Shown here piece by piece: positions 34,398 through 44,039 of a DNA stretch of 64,000 nt; the first letter of the stretch is position 1; each line of letters begins with the position of its first letter. The notes under the pieces were generated by a model that was not told where the DNA came from, did no database searches, and saw only the letters and a program-made list of their open reading frames with translations. The DNA is from Cyanobium sp. CH-040 (GTDB taxonomy: Bacteria; Cyanobacteriota; Cyanobacteriia; PCC-6307; Cyanobiaceae): positions 1-64,000 of the forward strand of contig NZ_JAGQCJ010000003.1 in NCBI RefSeq assembly GCF_024346135.1, given 5' to 3'. A program made the position numbers and the translations under genes.

Positions 34398-37013
34398 ATG
34401 AGCGCCACCACCTTCCTCGCCGACTACCGCGCCGCCGCCGCCGAGCGCGAGGCCCTGGGGGTGCCGGCCCTGCCCCTCAGCGCCGGGCAGACGGCCGCCC
34501 TCACCGAGCTGCTGGGCGCTCCCCCTGCCGGCGAGGAGGCGTTCCTGCTGCACCTGCTCAGCGAACGCATCCCGCCGGGGGTGGATGAAGCCGCCTACGT
34601 GAAGGCCAGCTGGCTGCTGGCGGTGGCCAAGGGCGAGGCCACCACCCCGCTCCTCACCCCGGTGGAGGCCGTGCAGCTGCTGGCCACGATGATCGGCGGC
34701 TACAACGTGGGCGCCCTGATCGAGCTGCTCGCCAGCGCCGATCCCGCCATTGCCAAGGCCGCCGCCACGGGCCTGAGCACCACCCTGCTGGTCTACGACG
34801 CCTACAACGACGTGCTCGAGCTGGCGCAGACCAACGCCTACGCGAAGCGGGTGATCGACAGCTGGGCCGCCGCCGAGTGGTTCACCGCCAAGCCGGAACT
34901 GCCCGCCGAGATCACCGTGACGGTGTTCAAGGTGGAGGGCGAGACCAACACCGACGACCTCTCGCCGGCCACCCACGCCACCACCCGCCCGGACATCCCC
35001 CTGCACGCCCAGGCAATGCTGGAGACGCGCATGCCCGGCGGCCTGGAGCTGATCGCCCAGCTGAAAACCAAGGGCCATCCCGTGGCCTACGTCGGCGATG
35101 TGGTGGGCACCGGCAGCTCGCGCAAATCCGCCATCAACTCGGTGCTCTGGCACACCGGCACCGACATCCCCCACGTGCCCAACAAGCGCAGCGGCGGCGT
35201 GATCCTGGGGGGCAAGATCGCGCCGATCTTCTTCAACACCGCCGAGGATTCCGGCGCCCTGCCGATCGAGTGCGACGTCACGGCGCTCAACAGCGGCGAT
35301 GTGATCACCATCCGCCCCTACGCCGGCACGATCGAGCGCGCCGCCGGTGAGCCGAATGCCGGCGAGATCGTGGCCCGCTTCGAGCTCAAGCCCAGCACGA
35401 TCACCGATGAGGTGCGCGCCGGCGGGCGCATCCCCCTGCTGATCGGCCGCTCGTTGACGGACAAGGTGCGCGCCCAGCTGGGCCTGCCGCCCTCCGAGCT
35501 GTTCATCCGGCCGGTGGCCCCGGCCGACACCGGCAAGGGCTACACCCTGGCCCAGAAGATGGTGGGCAAGGCCTGCGGTCTGCCGGGCGTGCGCCCCGGC
35601 ACCAGCTGCGAGCCGCTGATGACCACCGTGGGCTCCCAGGACACCACCGGGCCCATGACCCGCGATGAGATGAAGGAGCTGGCCTGCCTGGGCTTCAGCG
35701 CTGACCTGGTGATGCAGAGCTTCTGCCACACCGCCGCCTACCCCAAGCCGGTGGATCTCAAAACCCACGCCGAGCTGCCCGACTTCATGGCCTCCCGCGG
35801 CGGCGTGGCCCTGCGCCCCGGCGACGGCATCATCCACAGCTGGCTCAACCGCATGCTCCTGCCCGACACCGTGGGCACCGGCGGCGACAGCCACACCCGC
35901 TTCCCCCTGGGCATCTCCTTCCCGGCCGGCTCGGGCCTGGTGGCCTTCGCCGCCGCCATCGGCGCCATGCCGCTCGACATGCCCGAATCGGTGCTGGTGA
36001 AGTTCTCCGGCTCCCTGCAGCCGGGGGTCACCTTGCGCGATGTGGTGAACGCCATTCCCTACGTGGCGATCCAGCAGGGGCTGCTGACGGTGGCCAAGGA
36101 GGGCAAGATAAATGTGTTCAACGGCCGGATCATGGAGATCGAGGGGCTGCCCGATCTGAAGCTGGAGCAGGCCTTCGAGCTCACCGATGCCACCGCCGAG
36201 CGCTCCTGCGCCGGCAGCACGATCAAGCTCAGCGTCGACACGGTGAGCGAGTACCTGCGCAGCAACGTGGCTCTGCTCAGGAACATGATCGCCCGCGGCT
36301 ACGGCGACGCCCGCACCCTGGCCCGCCGCATCCGGGCGATGGAGGCCTGGCTGGCCGATCCCCAGCTGATGGAAGCGGATGCCGATGCCGAGTACGCCGC
36401 CGTGATCGAGATCGATCTGGATGCGATCACCGAGCCGATCCTGGCCTGCCCCAACGACCCCGACAACGTGAAAACGCTCTCCGAGGTGGCGGGCGAGCGC
36501 ATCGATGAGGTGTTCATCGGCTCCTGCATGACCAACATCGGCCACTACCGCGCCGCCGCCAACGTGCTCCAGGGCCAGGGCGAGAACGCCGCCCGCCTGT
36601 GGGTGTGCCCGCCCACCCGCATGGACGAGGAGAAGCTCAAGGAGGAGGGCTACTACGCCATCTTCGAAGCGGCCGGCTCGCGCATGGAGATGCCCGGCTG
36701 CTCGCTGTGCATGGGCAACCAGGCCCGGGTGGAGGACAACACCACCGTGTTCTCCACCAGCACCCGCAACTTCAACAACCGGCTCGGCAACGGCGCCCAG
36801 GTGTACCTGGGCAGTGCCGAACTGGCGGCGGTGTGCGCCCAGCTGGGCCGCATCCCCAGCAAGGAGGAGTATCTGGCGATCGCGGCCGAGAAGATCGATC
36901 CCTACGGCGCCGAGCTCTACCGCTACCTCAACTTCGACCAGATCGAGGGCTTCGAGGACCAGGGCCGGGTGGTGAGCGCCGAGGAGGAAGCGAAGGTGCT
37001 GGCCGAAGTCTGA
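34398..37013 (+). CDS. acnB: Aconitate hydratase B
   Basis: 871 residues. Citrate/isocitrate isomerase with a 4Fe-4S cluster. AcnB order is seen: N-terminal HEAT-like domain (1-160), swivelling domain with [16 protein letters not shown] (about 230-250), then the catalytic domains. The cluster cysteines are in SFCHTAAY (one), GSCMTNIGH (second) and CSLCMGNQA (third/fourth). Start chosen at ATG 34398; the upstream frame extension is non-homologous. Followed 11 bases later by the CLC-type gene. Confidence 0.97.
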   Translation: MSATTFLADYRAAAAEREALGVPALPLSAGQTAALTELLGAPPAGEEAFLLHLLSERIPPGVDEAAYVKASWLLAVAKGEATTPLLTPVEAVQLLATMIGGYNVGALIELLASADPAIAKAAATGLSTTLLVYDAYNDVLELAQTNAYAKRVIDSWAAAEWFTAKPELPAEITVTVFKVEGETNTDDLSPATHATTRPDIPLHAQAMLETRMPGGLELIAQLKTKGHPVAYVGDVVGTGSSRKSAINSVLWHTGTDIPHVPNKRSGGVILGGKIAPIFFNTAEDSGALPIECDVTALNSGDVITIRPYAGTIERAAGEPNAGEIVARFELKPSTITDEVRAGGRIPLLIGRSLTDKVRAQLGLPPSELFIRPVAPADTGKGYTLAQKMVGKACGLPGVRPGTSCEPLMTTVGSQDTTGPMTRDEMKELACLGFSADLVMQSFCHTAAYPKPVDLKTHAELPDFMASRGGVALRPGDGIIHSWLNRMLLPDTVGTGGDSHTRFPLGISFPAGSGLVAFAAAIGAMPLDMPESVLVKFSGSLQPGVTLRDVVNAIPYVAIQQGLLTVAKEGKINVFNGRIMEIEGLPDLKLEQAFELTDATAERSCAGSTIKLSVDTVSEYLRSNVALLRNMIARGYGDARTLARRIRAMEAWLADPQLMEADADAEYAAVIEIDLDAITEPILACPNDPDNVKTLSEVAGERIDEVFIGSCMTNIGHYRAAANVLQGQGENAARLWVCPPTRMDEEKLKEEGYYAIFEAAGSRMEMPGCSLCMGNQARVEDNTTVFSTSTRNFNNRLGNGAQVYLGSAELAAVCAQLGRIPSKEEYLAIAAEKIDPYGAELYRYLNFDQIEGFEDQGRVVSAEEEAKVLAEV

Positions 37014-37023
37014 GCACCGCCGG

Positions 37024-38484
37024 GTGATCAGCAAGGCCGGAGCCCCGCTGCAGCGGGCCGAGTGGCTGCAGCTGCGGGCGATCCGCCAGCTGCTCGGCCA
37101 GCGCCGGGTCGCGGTCGTCCTCTCCCTGGCCCTCACGGGCCTGGCGGCGGCCACCGCCGTGCTGGTCTTCACCCTCGGCATCGACGCGCTGGGGAGCTGG
37201 CGCATCCGGCTGCTGGATCAGGGCCCCACCTGGCTCGTGCTCACCGCGTTCGGCGCCGGCGGCGGGCTGCTGGCCGGCGTGCTGATCCAGGCCCTGGCGC
37301 CGGCCGCAGCGGGTTCCGGCATCACCCAGGTGATGCTCTTCCTGCGCCGGCGGGGCGTGCCGATCGGCCTGCGCATCGCCCTGGTGAAGCTGGTGGCCGG
37401 CATCCTGACGATCGGCAGCGGCTTCCCCCTCGGCCCGTCCGGTCCGGCCATCCAGATGGGCAGTTCCGTGGGCTGGAGCCTGGCGCGGCTGCTGAAGGCG
37501 CCCCAGTCCTTCGTGCGGCTGCTGGTGGCCGCCGGCGGCGGCGCGGGCATCACGGCCGTGTTCAGTGCGCCGATCGGCGGCTTCTTCTACACCGTGGAGG
37601 CCCTGCTGCAGGGGGTGAAGCCGATGGTGATGCTGATCGTGCTCGGCCTCACCTTCTGGACGGACATCTGCGCCGATCTGATGGGCCTGGCCGGCCTGGG
37701 GGTGGACAGCACACGCCTGATCGCCAGCGGCGAACTGCAGCTCAAACGCACGCTCTATGTGTACGTGCAGGTCGTGCCCGTCGACCTGATCCTGCTCTTC
37801 TGCCTGGGTGGACTGGTGGCCCTGGTGGCGGAGGGCTACTGCCGCTTCCTGCTCGCCTTGCAGGGGCTCTGCAGCCGCTGGCGCCTCACGCTGGCGCTGA
37901 AGCTGGCCCTGGCGGGGGCCCTGCTGGGCCTGCTCGATGCCTTCCTGCCTGATGCCTTCGTCAACGACGCCGGCGTGCGCCTGGCGGTGGCCAGCGGCGA
38001 CATCGATCTGGCGATGGCGCTGAGCGTGGCGGTGGTGCTGTTCCTCACCACCGGCCTGGCCGCGGCGGTGGGGGCGCCGGGAGGCCTGTTCGCTCCCATG
38101 CTCACCCTCGGCGGCGCCTTGGGCCTGGTGGCCGTGGAGCTGGTGGAGCTGGCGGGCATCCAGGCCCCCAACACGGCCGTGTTCGCCGGCATGGGCGCCT
38201 TTCTCACGGCCACGGCCCGCACGCCGATCACCGCCCTGTTCCTGGTGTTTGCGCTGAGCAAGCAGTGGCTGCTGCTCAAGCCGGTGCTCAGCGCCTGCCT
38301 GGGCAGCATCCTGGTGGCGCGCCAGCTGGCCCGCGACTCGCTGTTCGAGCGGCTGATCCGCCTCACGCCCAGCAGCGACGGGGCGGGATGGATGCCCGCT
38401 CCGGCGCTGGTGCCCCTGCGCCCGCGGCTGAGCCGGGGGAAGGGCACAGGCGGCGACCACAGGAACCCATCGACCGCGGAATAA
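37024..38484 (+). CDS. CLC-type chloride channel/transporter lacking gating glutamates
   Basis: 486 residues with many TM helices. The selectivity-filter motifs are visible: GSGITQ (97-102), the G-x-E-G-P block as GPSGP (137-141), and GGLFAP (353-358). In the exchangers the third position of the second motif is the external gating Glu; here it is Ser139. In the SAPIGGFFYTVEAL block the internal proton Glu is Ala193, preceded by E192. Loss of both suggests an uncoupled anion channel rather than a Cl-/H+ exchanger. GTG 37024; no regulatory CBS domain. Eleven bases after acnB. Confidence 0.88.
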   Translation: MISKAGAPLQRAEWLQLRAIRQLLGQRRVAVVLSLALTGLAAATAVLVFTLGIDALGSWRIRLLDQGPTWLVLTAFGAGGGLLAGVLIQALAPAAAGSGITQVMLFLRRRGVPIGLRIALVKLVAGILTIGSGFPLGPSGPAIQMGSSVGWSLARLLKAPQSFVRLLVAAGGGAGITAVFSAPIGGFFYTVEALLQGVKPMVMLIVLGLTFWTDICADLMGLAGLGVDSTRLIASGELQLKRTLYVYVQVVPVDLILLFCLGGLVALVAEGYCRFLLALQGLCSRWRLTLALKLALAGALLGLLDAFLPDAFVNDAGVRLAVASGDIDLAMALSVAVVLFLTTGLAAAVGAPGGLFAPMLTLGGALGLVAVELVELAGIQAPNTAVFAGMGAFLTATARTPITALFLVFALSKQWLLLKPVLSACLGSILVARQLARDSLFERLIRLTPSSDGAGWMPAPALVPLRPRLSRGKGTGGDHRNPSTAE

Positions 38485-38583
38485 GAAAAGCAACGCTATT
38501 CCACGTGTTGTATCAATTTTCACTGCCGGCGATCACACCGCTTGCCCTACTCGCGCACACGCATAGATTGCCGGTGCGTTGTC

Positions 38584-39060
38584 ATGCACGCGATGCCCAT
38601 GTTCCGCCTGGTCCGCCCATCCGCCGCCCTGTCCGCGGGCCTGTCCGCCGCCCTGGCTCTGGGCACCGGCATCGCCCTCAGCGGCTGCCAGCAGGCCCAG
38701 CAGACCCTGGAGGACACCACCAGCGGCGTGGGTGATGCCGCCAAGGATGCCGCCACCGCCACCGGGCAGGCCGCCCTGGCGCCGGCGGTCACGCCCGTGC
38801 TCGACCTGCTGAAGAAGGGCGAAGGCGAAGTGAAGGCGGGCAACCTCGCCGCCGCCGTGGCCACCATGGGCGGCTTCAAGGGGCTCTGGGACAAAGCGGC
38901 CCCGGTGATCCAGCCCCTGGCCGGTGACAAGTGGCCGGCGATCGAGATGGCCGCCAACACCGTGATCAGCACCTTCGGCGGCGGCACGCCGGACGCGGGC
39001 GCCGCCTCGTCGGCCATCAGCGGCCTGATCGGTCCCCTCAGCGGCCTGATCGGGCAGTAG
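38584..39060 (+). CDS. Small lipoprotein of unknown function
   Basis: 158 residues from ATG 38584; ATG 38593 and 38599 are alternatives. A Lys-poor but hydrophobic signal ends in lipobox LSGC (Cys35), followed by QQAQQTLEDTTS. The mature part is Ala/Gly-rich helix-like sequence resembling low-complexity membrane-associated helices (GDAAKDAATATG). No known domain. Likely membrane-anchored outside the cytoplasm. Confidence 0.7.
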   Translation: MHAMPMFRLVRPSAALSAGLSAALALGTGIALSGCQQAQQTLEDTTSGVGDAAKDAATATGQAALAPAVTPVLDLLKKGEGEVKAGNLAAAVATMGGFKGLWDKAAPVIQPLAGDKWPAIEMAANTVISTFGGGTPDAGAASSAISGLIGPLSGLIGQ

Positions 39061-39139
39061 GCCGGCTCCGGGTGACACGCTGGGGAGGGTCTCTCCGCCG
39101 CGTCCCCTGCACCAGGAAACCCTGCTGTTCCAGCCCGCC

Positions 39140-40744
39140 GTGCCTCTGGCCGGGGCGCTGCGCACCGTGCTGGCCTTCCCCAGCACCTACTCGGTGGGCA
39201 TCACCAGCCTGGGCTACCAGGTGGTGTGGGCCACCCTGGCCCAGCGGCCCGACGTGGATGTGCGGCGGCTGTTCACCGACCAGGGCGATCCAGCGCACCG
39301 CGACCTCGACCTGTTCGGCCTGTCGCTGAGCTGGGAGCTGGACGGGCCGGTGCTGCTGGATCTGCTGGAGCGGCAGCGGATCCCGATCTGGGCCAGCGAG
39401 CGGGGCGACGCCGACCCGATCGTGTTCGGCGGCGGGCCGGTGCTCACCGCCAACCCCGAGCCGCTGGCGCCCTTCTTCGATGTGGTGCTGCTGGGCGATG
39501 GCGAGCTGCTGCTGCCGGCCTTCGTCGATGCCCTGCAGGAGTGCCGCCAGGCGCCGCGCCCCGAGCGGCTGCGGCGCCTGGCGGCGGTGCCCGGCGTCTA
39601 TGTGCCCGGCCTCTACGCCCCCCGCTATGGCTCCGACGGCCGGCTGTTGGGCATTGAGCCAACAGCGCCGGGCATTCCCGCCACGGTGGCCAAGCAGACC
39701 TGGCGCGGCAACACCCTCAGCCACTCCACGGTGATCACGCCGGAGGCGGCCTGGCCCTCGATCCACATGGTGGAGGTGGTGCGCAGCTGCCCGGAGCTGT
39801 GCCGCTTCTGCCTGGCCAGCTACCTCACCCTGCCCTTCCGCACCCCCAGCCTCGACGACGGCCTGATCCCGGCGGTGGAGAAGGGTCTGGCCGCCACCCG
39901 GCGCCTGGGCCTGCTGGGGGCCTCGGTGACCCAGCACCCCCAGTTCGGCGAGCTGCTGACCTGGCTCGATCAGGACCGCTTCGCGGACACGCGTGTGAGC
40001 GTGAGCTCCGTGCGCGCCGCCACGGTGACCCCCGAACTCGGCCGGATCCTGGCCAGGCGGGGCAGCCGGTCGCTCACGATCGCGATCGAGAGCGGCAGCG
40101 AGCGCATGCGCCGGCTGGTGAACAAGAAGCTCGAGCGCGAGGAGATCTTCGCCGCCGCCCGCTACGCCAAAGAGGGCGGCCTCAGCGGCCTCAAGCTCTA
40201 CGGGATGGTGGGCCTGCCCACCGAGGAGGATGCCGACGTGGAGGCCACCGCCGAGCTGCTGCTGGCCCTCAGAAAGGCCACCCCGGGCCTGCGGCTGAGC
40301 CTGGGCGTCAGCACCTTCGTGCCCAAGGCCCACACCCCCTTCCAGTGGCAGGGCGTGCGGCCGGAGGCCGAGAAACGCCTGAAGCTGCTGGCCAAGCGGC
40401 TCAAGCCCAGGGGCATCGAACTGCGGCCCGAGAGCTACGGCTGGAGCGTGATCCAGGCGCTGCTGTCGCGCAGCGACCGGCGCCTGGCGCCGGTGATCGC
40501 CGCCGCCCGCGGCCGCCACGACAGCCTGGGCGGGTGGAAGCAGGCCTACCGGGCCGTGCTGGCGGGCGAGCACGAGCCGGCACCGTCCCGCAGCGCGGAC
40601 ACTCAGCTGCCGCCGCCACCCCCCTGGGAGGAGGTGATCCACACCACCTGGAGCCCGGAGCGCGTGCTCCCCTGGCAGCACCTGGAGGGGCCGCTGGCCA
40701 ACAACACCCTGCAACACCATGCAGAGCAGGCCCTGCGCCCCTGA
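39140..40744 (+). CDS. Radical SAM protein with N-terminal B12-binding-like domain
   Basis: 534 residues. The cluster motif CPELCRFC (CX3CX2C, about 217-224) is intact. The N-terminal 170 residues have the Rossmann-like pattern of cobalamin-binding radical SAM proteins (VVWATLAQRPDVDVRRLF, FGLSLSWE, VFGGGPVLTANPEPL), but the His-loop DxHxxG is not seen, so cobalamin binding is doubtful. AIESGSERMRRLVNKKL and MVGLPTEEDADVE belong to the barrel. Probable methylthiotransferase-like or unknown chemistry. Start GTG 39140; an alternative farther upstream is possible. Confidence 0.8.
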   Translation: MPLAGALRTVLAFPSTYSVGITSLGYQVVWATLAQRPDVDVRRLFTDQGDPAHRDLDLFGLSLSWELDGPVLLDLLERQRIPIWASERGDADPIVFGGGPVLTANPEPLAPFFDVVLLGDGELLLPAFVDALQECRQAPRPERLRRLAAVPGVYVPGLYAPRYGSDGRLLGIEPTAPGIPATVAKQTWRGNTLSHSTVITPEAAWPSIHMVEVVRSCPELCRFCLASYLTLPFRTPSLDDGLIPAVEKGLAATRRLGLLGASVTQHPQFGELLTWLDQDRFADTRVSVSSVRAATVTPELGRILARRGSRSLTIAIESGSERMRRLVNKKLEREEIFAAARYAKEGGLSGLKLYGMVGLPTEEDADVEATAELLLALRKATPGLRLSLGVSTFVPKAHTPFQWQGVRPEAEKRLKLLAKRLKPRGIELRPESYGWSVIQALLSRSDRRLAPVIAAARGRHDSLGGWKQAYRAVLAGEHEPAPSRSADTQLPPPPPWEEVIHTTWSPERVLPWQHLEGPLANNTLQHHAEQALRP

Positions 40745-40773
40745 CTAGCTTGAGGCCAGAAATCCGGCGGTCG

Positions 40774-42657
40774 ATGACTAGTCCACTGAGTCTCACATCA
40801 ATCCTTTCACAGACATCGAGCAGGGGCAATCGCAGCACGGAGCCGCCTCAAATCCGTGTCCAGGACACCGCAGGCACTGCATCTGAGATCCAGTCGCAGG
40901 AGGGTGCAGACAACAGCTCAGATCTCACTCCGGAGGTCGGTTCAGCCATCACCCTCCAGGCCCGGGAGCCAAGGGTCGGCACATCAGCCGATGCTGCCGC
41001 CGGCTCCAGCAGCAAGGACTTCATCGTGTTCCTCGATGAGGCCCCGGGCCAGGGCGGCATTCAGCAACGCGCCGAAGCACTGATGCGCAGCCTCGGGGTG
41101 AAGGGCGACCCCGCGCTGGTCTTCGATCAGCTGAACGGCTTCGTGCTCAACATCACCGATCAGCAGGCCCAGCGGTTGCGGGCCCTGGGTGGCGTCAGAA
41201 GCGTGGAGGCCGATGCGGCGGTGTTTCTGGAACCACCCATTCCCGGCTCTACAGACAGCAGTTCGGCGCTTCAGCCCCAGGCCGCAGGCACCACTGCCCT
41301 CACCAGCTACGGCAATGGCAAAGCCAGCAGCGGCGAGACTCTGCCCTGGGGAGTGCGTGCCGTCTATCAGGGGGAAGACATCTCCGCCCGGGGCAATATC
41401 GCCAGCGACTCCTTCGCCTTTGTGATCGACTCCGGTGTGCTCAGCACCACCGGCGATCTCAATCTGGCCAGCACCGGCAGCTGGCATCGCAGCTGGATCA
41501 GCGGTGAGAGCGCCTTCACCGATGGCAATGGCCATGGCACCCATGTGGCCGGAACCATCGCCGCCCTGGCCAATGGCACGGGGGTGGTGGGTGTGGCCCC
41601 CGGTGCCAACACCGTCTCGTTGAAGGTGTTCAACAGCAGCGGTGGTGGAGCCAGCTACACCACGATCATCGATGCCATCAACCATGCGGTGAAGGTGATC
41701 AACGACAACAAGCTCGACAAGAGCAAGGCGGTGATCAACATGAGCCTGGGCGGGGGCTTCAGCTCCTCGCTGGACACGGCTGTGAAGAATGCCGCAGGCC
41801 AGGGCATTCTCTTCGCCATCGCGGCAGGCAACAGTGGCCAGGATGCCGACGGCTATTCGCCGGCGGCGGCCGGTGATCATCCCAATGTGTTCACCATCTC
41901 CGCCGTCGACAGCAACTACAGGATGGCGTCCTGGTCGAACTGGGACCGCCTGGACAGTCTAGACAGCGTTGACGATGTGGATTTCGCCGCGCCTGGCGTG
42001 AGCGTGCTCTCCTATTACCAGAACGGCCAGCTCGCCTATCTCAGCGGCACCTCCATGGCCGCGCCCCACATCGCCGGCCTGCTGCTCACCGGGGGCGTGA
42101 AGGCAGGCGACCTCGTCACCCCCCATTACTCGGGCACGGCCGACCCCTTTGCCTGGGGTGTGACGCCCAGCAGCTCCGAGCCGGAGCAGGAGCCCCCCGG
42201 CCCCGACCCCGAACCGAGCACCGATCAGATCCTCTGGGGCACCACCGGCAACGACACCATCACCGGCGGCAGCGGCAACGACCGCCTCAGCGGTGTGCTG
42301 GCCAGCGGCACCACAGCTTCCGCCATGGGCGCCGGCCAGATCGACGTGATCACCGGCAATGCTGGTGCCGACGTGTTCGTGCTGGGCGACGGCCGCGGCG
42401 TGTTCTACGACGACCGCAACAGCGGCAATCTGGGCACAGCCGACTATGCACTGATCAGGGATTTCACAGTCGGAAGCGACAGATTGCAATTGCGCAGCAA
42501 CTCTTATCTGACCTCCACATCGAATGGAAACCTCTCCCTCTACTGGGATCGCAACGGCAACGGCAGGCTTGACACCGGTGGGCGCAACCGCGACGAGCTG
42601 ATTGCCGTGCTGGAGGGCGTCTCGGGCATCAGCACCAGCGACGTTGTCTTCGTCTGA
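40774..42657 (+). CDS. Secreted subtilase (S8) with calcium-binding RTX-like C-terminus
   Basis: 627 residues. A propeptide of inhibitor I9 type is present around 85-150 (KDFIVFLDEAPGQ). Catalytic triad: Asp in FVIDSGV (about 213), His in GHGTHVAGT (about 252) and Ser in GTSMAAPHIAG (about 424). After a Pro/Glu/Asp linker the C-terminus has WGTTGNDTITGGSGNDRL, a Ca2+-binding nonapeptide-repeat signature. A classical signal peptide is absent and the N-terminus is Ser/Thr-rich, so type I (ABC) secretion through the RTX end is likely. The exporter is not in this window. A long hairpin follows the stop. Confidence 0.88.
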   Translation: MTSPLSLTSILSQTSSRGNRSTEPPQIRVQDTAGTASEIQSQEGADNSSDLTPEVGSAITLQAREPRVGTSADAAAGSSSKDFIVFLDEAPGQGGIQQRAEALMRSLGVKGDPALVFDQLNGFVLNITDQQAQRLRALGGVRSVEADAAVFLEPPIPGSTDSSSALQPQAAGTTALTSYGNGKASSGETLPWGVRAVYQGEDISARGNIASDSFAFVIDSGVLSTTGDLNLASTGSWHRSWISGESAFTDGNGHGTHVAGTIAALANGTGVVGVAPGANTVSLKVFNSSGGGASYTTIIDAINHAVKVINDNKLDKSKAVINMSLGGGFSSSLDTAVKNAAGQGILFAIAAGNSGQDADGYSPAAAGDHPNVFTISAVDSNYRMASWSNWDRLDSLDSVDDVDFAAPGVSVLSYYQNGQLAYLSGTSMAAPHIAGLLLTGGVKAGDLVTPHYSGTADPFAWGVTPSSSEPEQEPPGPDPEPSTDQILWGTTGNDTITGGSGNDRLSGVLASGTTASAMGAGQIDVITGNAGADVFVLGDGRGVFYDDRNSGNLGTADYALIRDFTVGSDRLQLRSNSYLTSTSNGNLSLYWDRNGNGRLDTGGRNRDELIAVLEGVSGISTSDVVFV

Positions 42658-42665
42658 GTCACGAT

Positions 42666-42703
42666 CCCGTCTGGTCCAGGTCAAGGCACCTGGACCAGAC
42701 GGG
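42666..42703. terminator. 16-bp perfect hairpin between convergent genes
   Basis: CCCGTCTGGTCCAGGT (42666-42681) and ACCTGGACCAGACGGG (42688-42703) pair perfectly around the loop CAAGGC. It sits between the subtilase (+) and purU (-) and works in both directions. There is no T-run on either strand, so termination would rely on the stem. Confidence 0.75.
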
Positions 42704-42722
42704 CGGGACAACGTCCTGAGCC

Positions 42723-43616
42723 TCAGTCGAACACCGCCGTGCGGCCGCGGTAGACCATCACCTGCCGGCGCAGGTGCAGGCGCAGGGCCCGGGCCAGGGC
42801 CAGGCGCTCGGTGTCGCGGCCCTTGCGGATCAGATCGTCCACCTCGTCGCGGTGGCTCACGTGCACGGTGGCCTGCTCGATGATCGGCCCGGCGTCGAGC
42901 TCCTCGGTCACGTAGTGGGCGGTGGCGCCGATCAGCTTCACGCCCCGCTCCCAGGCCCGGTGGTAGGGCTGGGCCCCCTGGAAGGCCGGCAGGAAGGAGT
43001 GGTGGATGTTGATCACGCCATGGCCCGAGGCCCCCGATCCACCGGGGCGGCCTGCGGCATCGAAGCGCGCCAGGAAGTCGCCGCTGAGCACCTGCATGTA
43101 CTTGGCGAGCACCACCAGCTCGATGCCGTGGTCGGCCAGCAGGCGCAGTTGCTCGGTCTCCACCTCCGCCTTGGTGGCGGCGCTCACGGGCAGATGCACG
43201 AAGGTGGCCCCGAAGCTCTCCGCCGTGGCCTGCAGGTGCGGGTGGTTGGACACCACCAGCGGCACCGTCATCGGCAGCTCTCCGGCCCGGGTGCGCCAGA
43301 GCAGATCCACCAGGCAGTGCTCCTGGCGGCTCACGAAGATGGCCACCCGCGGCACTTCGTCGGAGAAGTGCACCTGGCCCTCGCCGCCGAGGCGCTCGGC
43401 CAGGGCCCCCACGGCCGGCGCGATCGCCGCCCGCGGCAGGCCGAAGCCCTCCAGCTGCCATTCGATGCGGCTGAGGAACAGCCCGGCGCCGGCGTCGGTG
43501 TGGTGGTCGGCGTGCCGGATGTTGCCGCCGTTGGCCGCCACCCAGCCGGACAGCTCGCTCACCAGCGCCGGCCGGTCCGGACAGATCACCTGGAGGATGG
43601 CGGTGGCAGGCGGCAT
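42723..43616 (-). CDS. purU: Formyltetrahydrofolate deformylase
   Basis: 297 residues. An N-terminal ACT domain (about 1-85, ILQVICPDRPALVSELS) precedes a formyltransferase-fold hydrolase. Motifs: HHSFLPAF with the catalytic region INIHHS, GATAHYVTEELDAGPI and the conserved Asp. It releases formate from 10-formyl-THF, feeding the formate-dependent PurT (encoded at 54.0 kb in this window). A Gly-rich insert (about residues 186-200) before INIHHS is unusual. Shares a strand with srx, 23 bases apart. Confidence 0.93.
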   Translation of the reverse strand: MPPATAILQVICPDRPALVSELSGWVAANGGNIRHADHHTDAGAGLFLSRIEWQLEGFGLPRAAIAPAVGALAERLGGEGQVHFSDEVPRVAIFVSRQEHCLVDLLWRTRAGELPMTVPLVVSNHPHLQATAESFGATFVHLPVSAATKAEVETEQLRLLADHGIELVVLAKYMQVLSGDFLARFDAAGRPGGSGASGHGVINIHHSFLPAFQGAQPYHRAWERGVKLIGATAHYVTEELDAGPIIEQATVHVSHRDEVDDLIRKGRDTERLALARALRLHLRRQVMVYRGRTAVFD

Positions 43617-43639
43617 CGGGACGGCAGCCGGGCGGAGAT

Positions 43640-43900
43640 TCAGAGCATGTGCATGCGTAGCACCTCACGATTGGCGCGCCGCACCCGCGCCCGGATCGTG
43701 GTGAGGCCGAGACGCTCATGGGCCGCCACCCGGTGGCAGCCGTTGAACCCCCAGAGGTGGCCATCCACCTCCAGCACGTCGATGGGCTCCTTCTGGCCCT
43801 CGGCGGCGATCGCCTCCATCAGCCAGGCCACCTTGGCCTCATCGAGGCTGCGCTCCAGGGGGCGGCGGATCGCGGCCAGGGGCAGCACAGCTTCGCGCAT
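43640..43900 (-). CDS. srx: Sulfiredoxin
   Basis: 86 residues. The sulfiredoxin active-site signature F-N-G-C-H-R (residues 52-57, Cys55) is present; the usual Gly before Gly-Cys is Asn here. It is followed by AAHERLGLTTIRARV and the C-terminal LRMHML. It reduces sulfinylated 2-Cys peroxiredoxin with ATP and thiol. ParB/Srx fold; alternative reading is a small ParB-like protein, but the FxGCHR motif favours Srx. First gene of the srx-purU pair. Confidence 0.85.
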   Translation of the reverse strand: MREAVLPLAAIRRPLERSLDEAKVAWLMEAIAAEGQKEPIDVLEVDGHLWGFNGCHRVAAHERLGLTTIRARVRRANREVLRMHML

Positions 43901-44039
43901 CGCTCTAACTCATACTCAGTCCGTTTTAGTGCAGGGGTGCTGACTGTGTCCGGCCAGGTTGCAAGCGGCGACAACAGCGCCGCTCACGCGGGACGACACG
44001 GATACAGTCAGGCCCAGCCACAGCTGATGCTGTGCGCCG

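Noticed and set aside
34293-37205. 970-codon minus-strand frame opposite acnB
   Set aside because: A composition artefact antisense to a clearly functional acnB.
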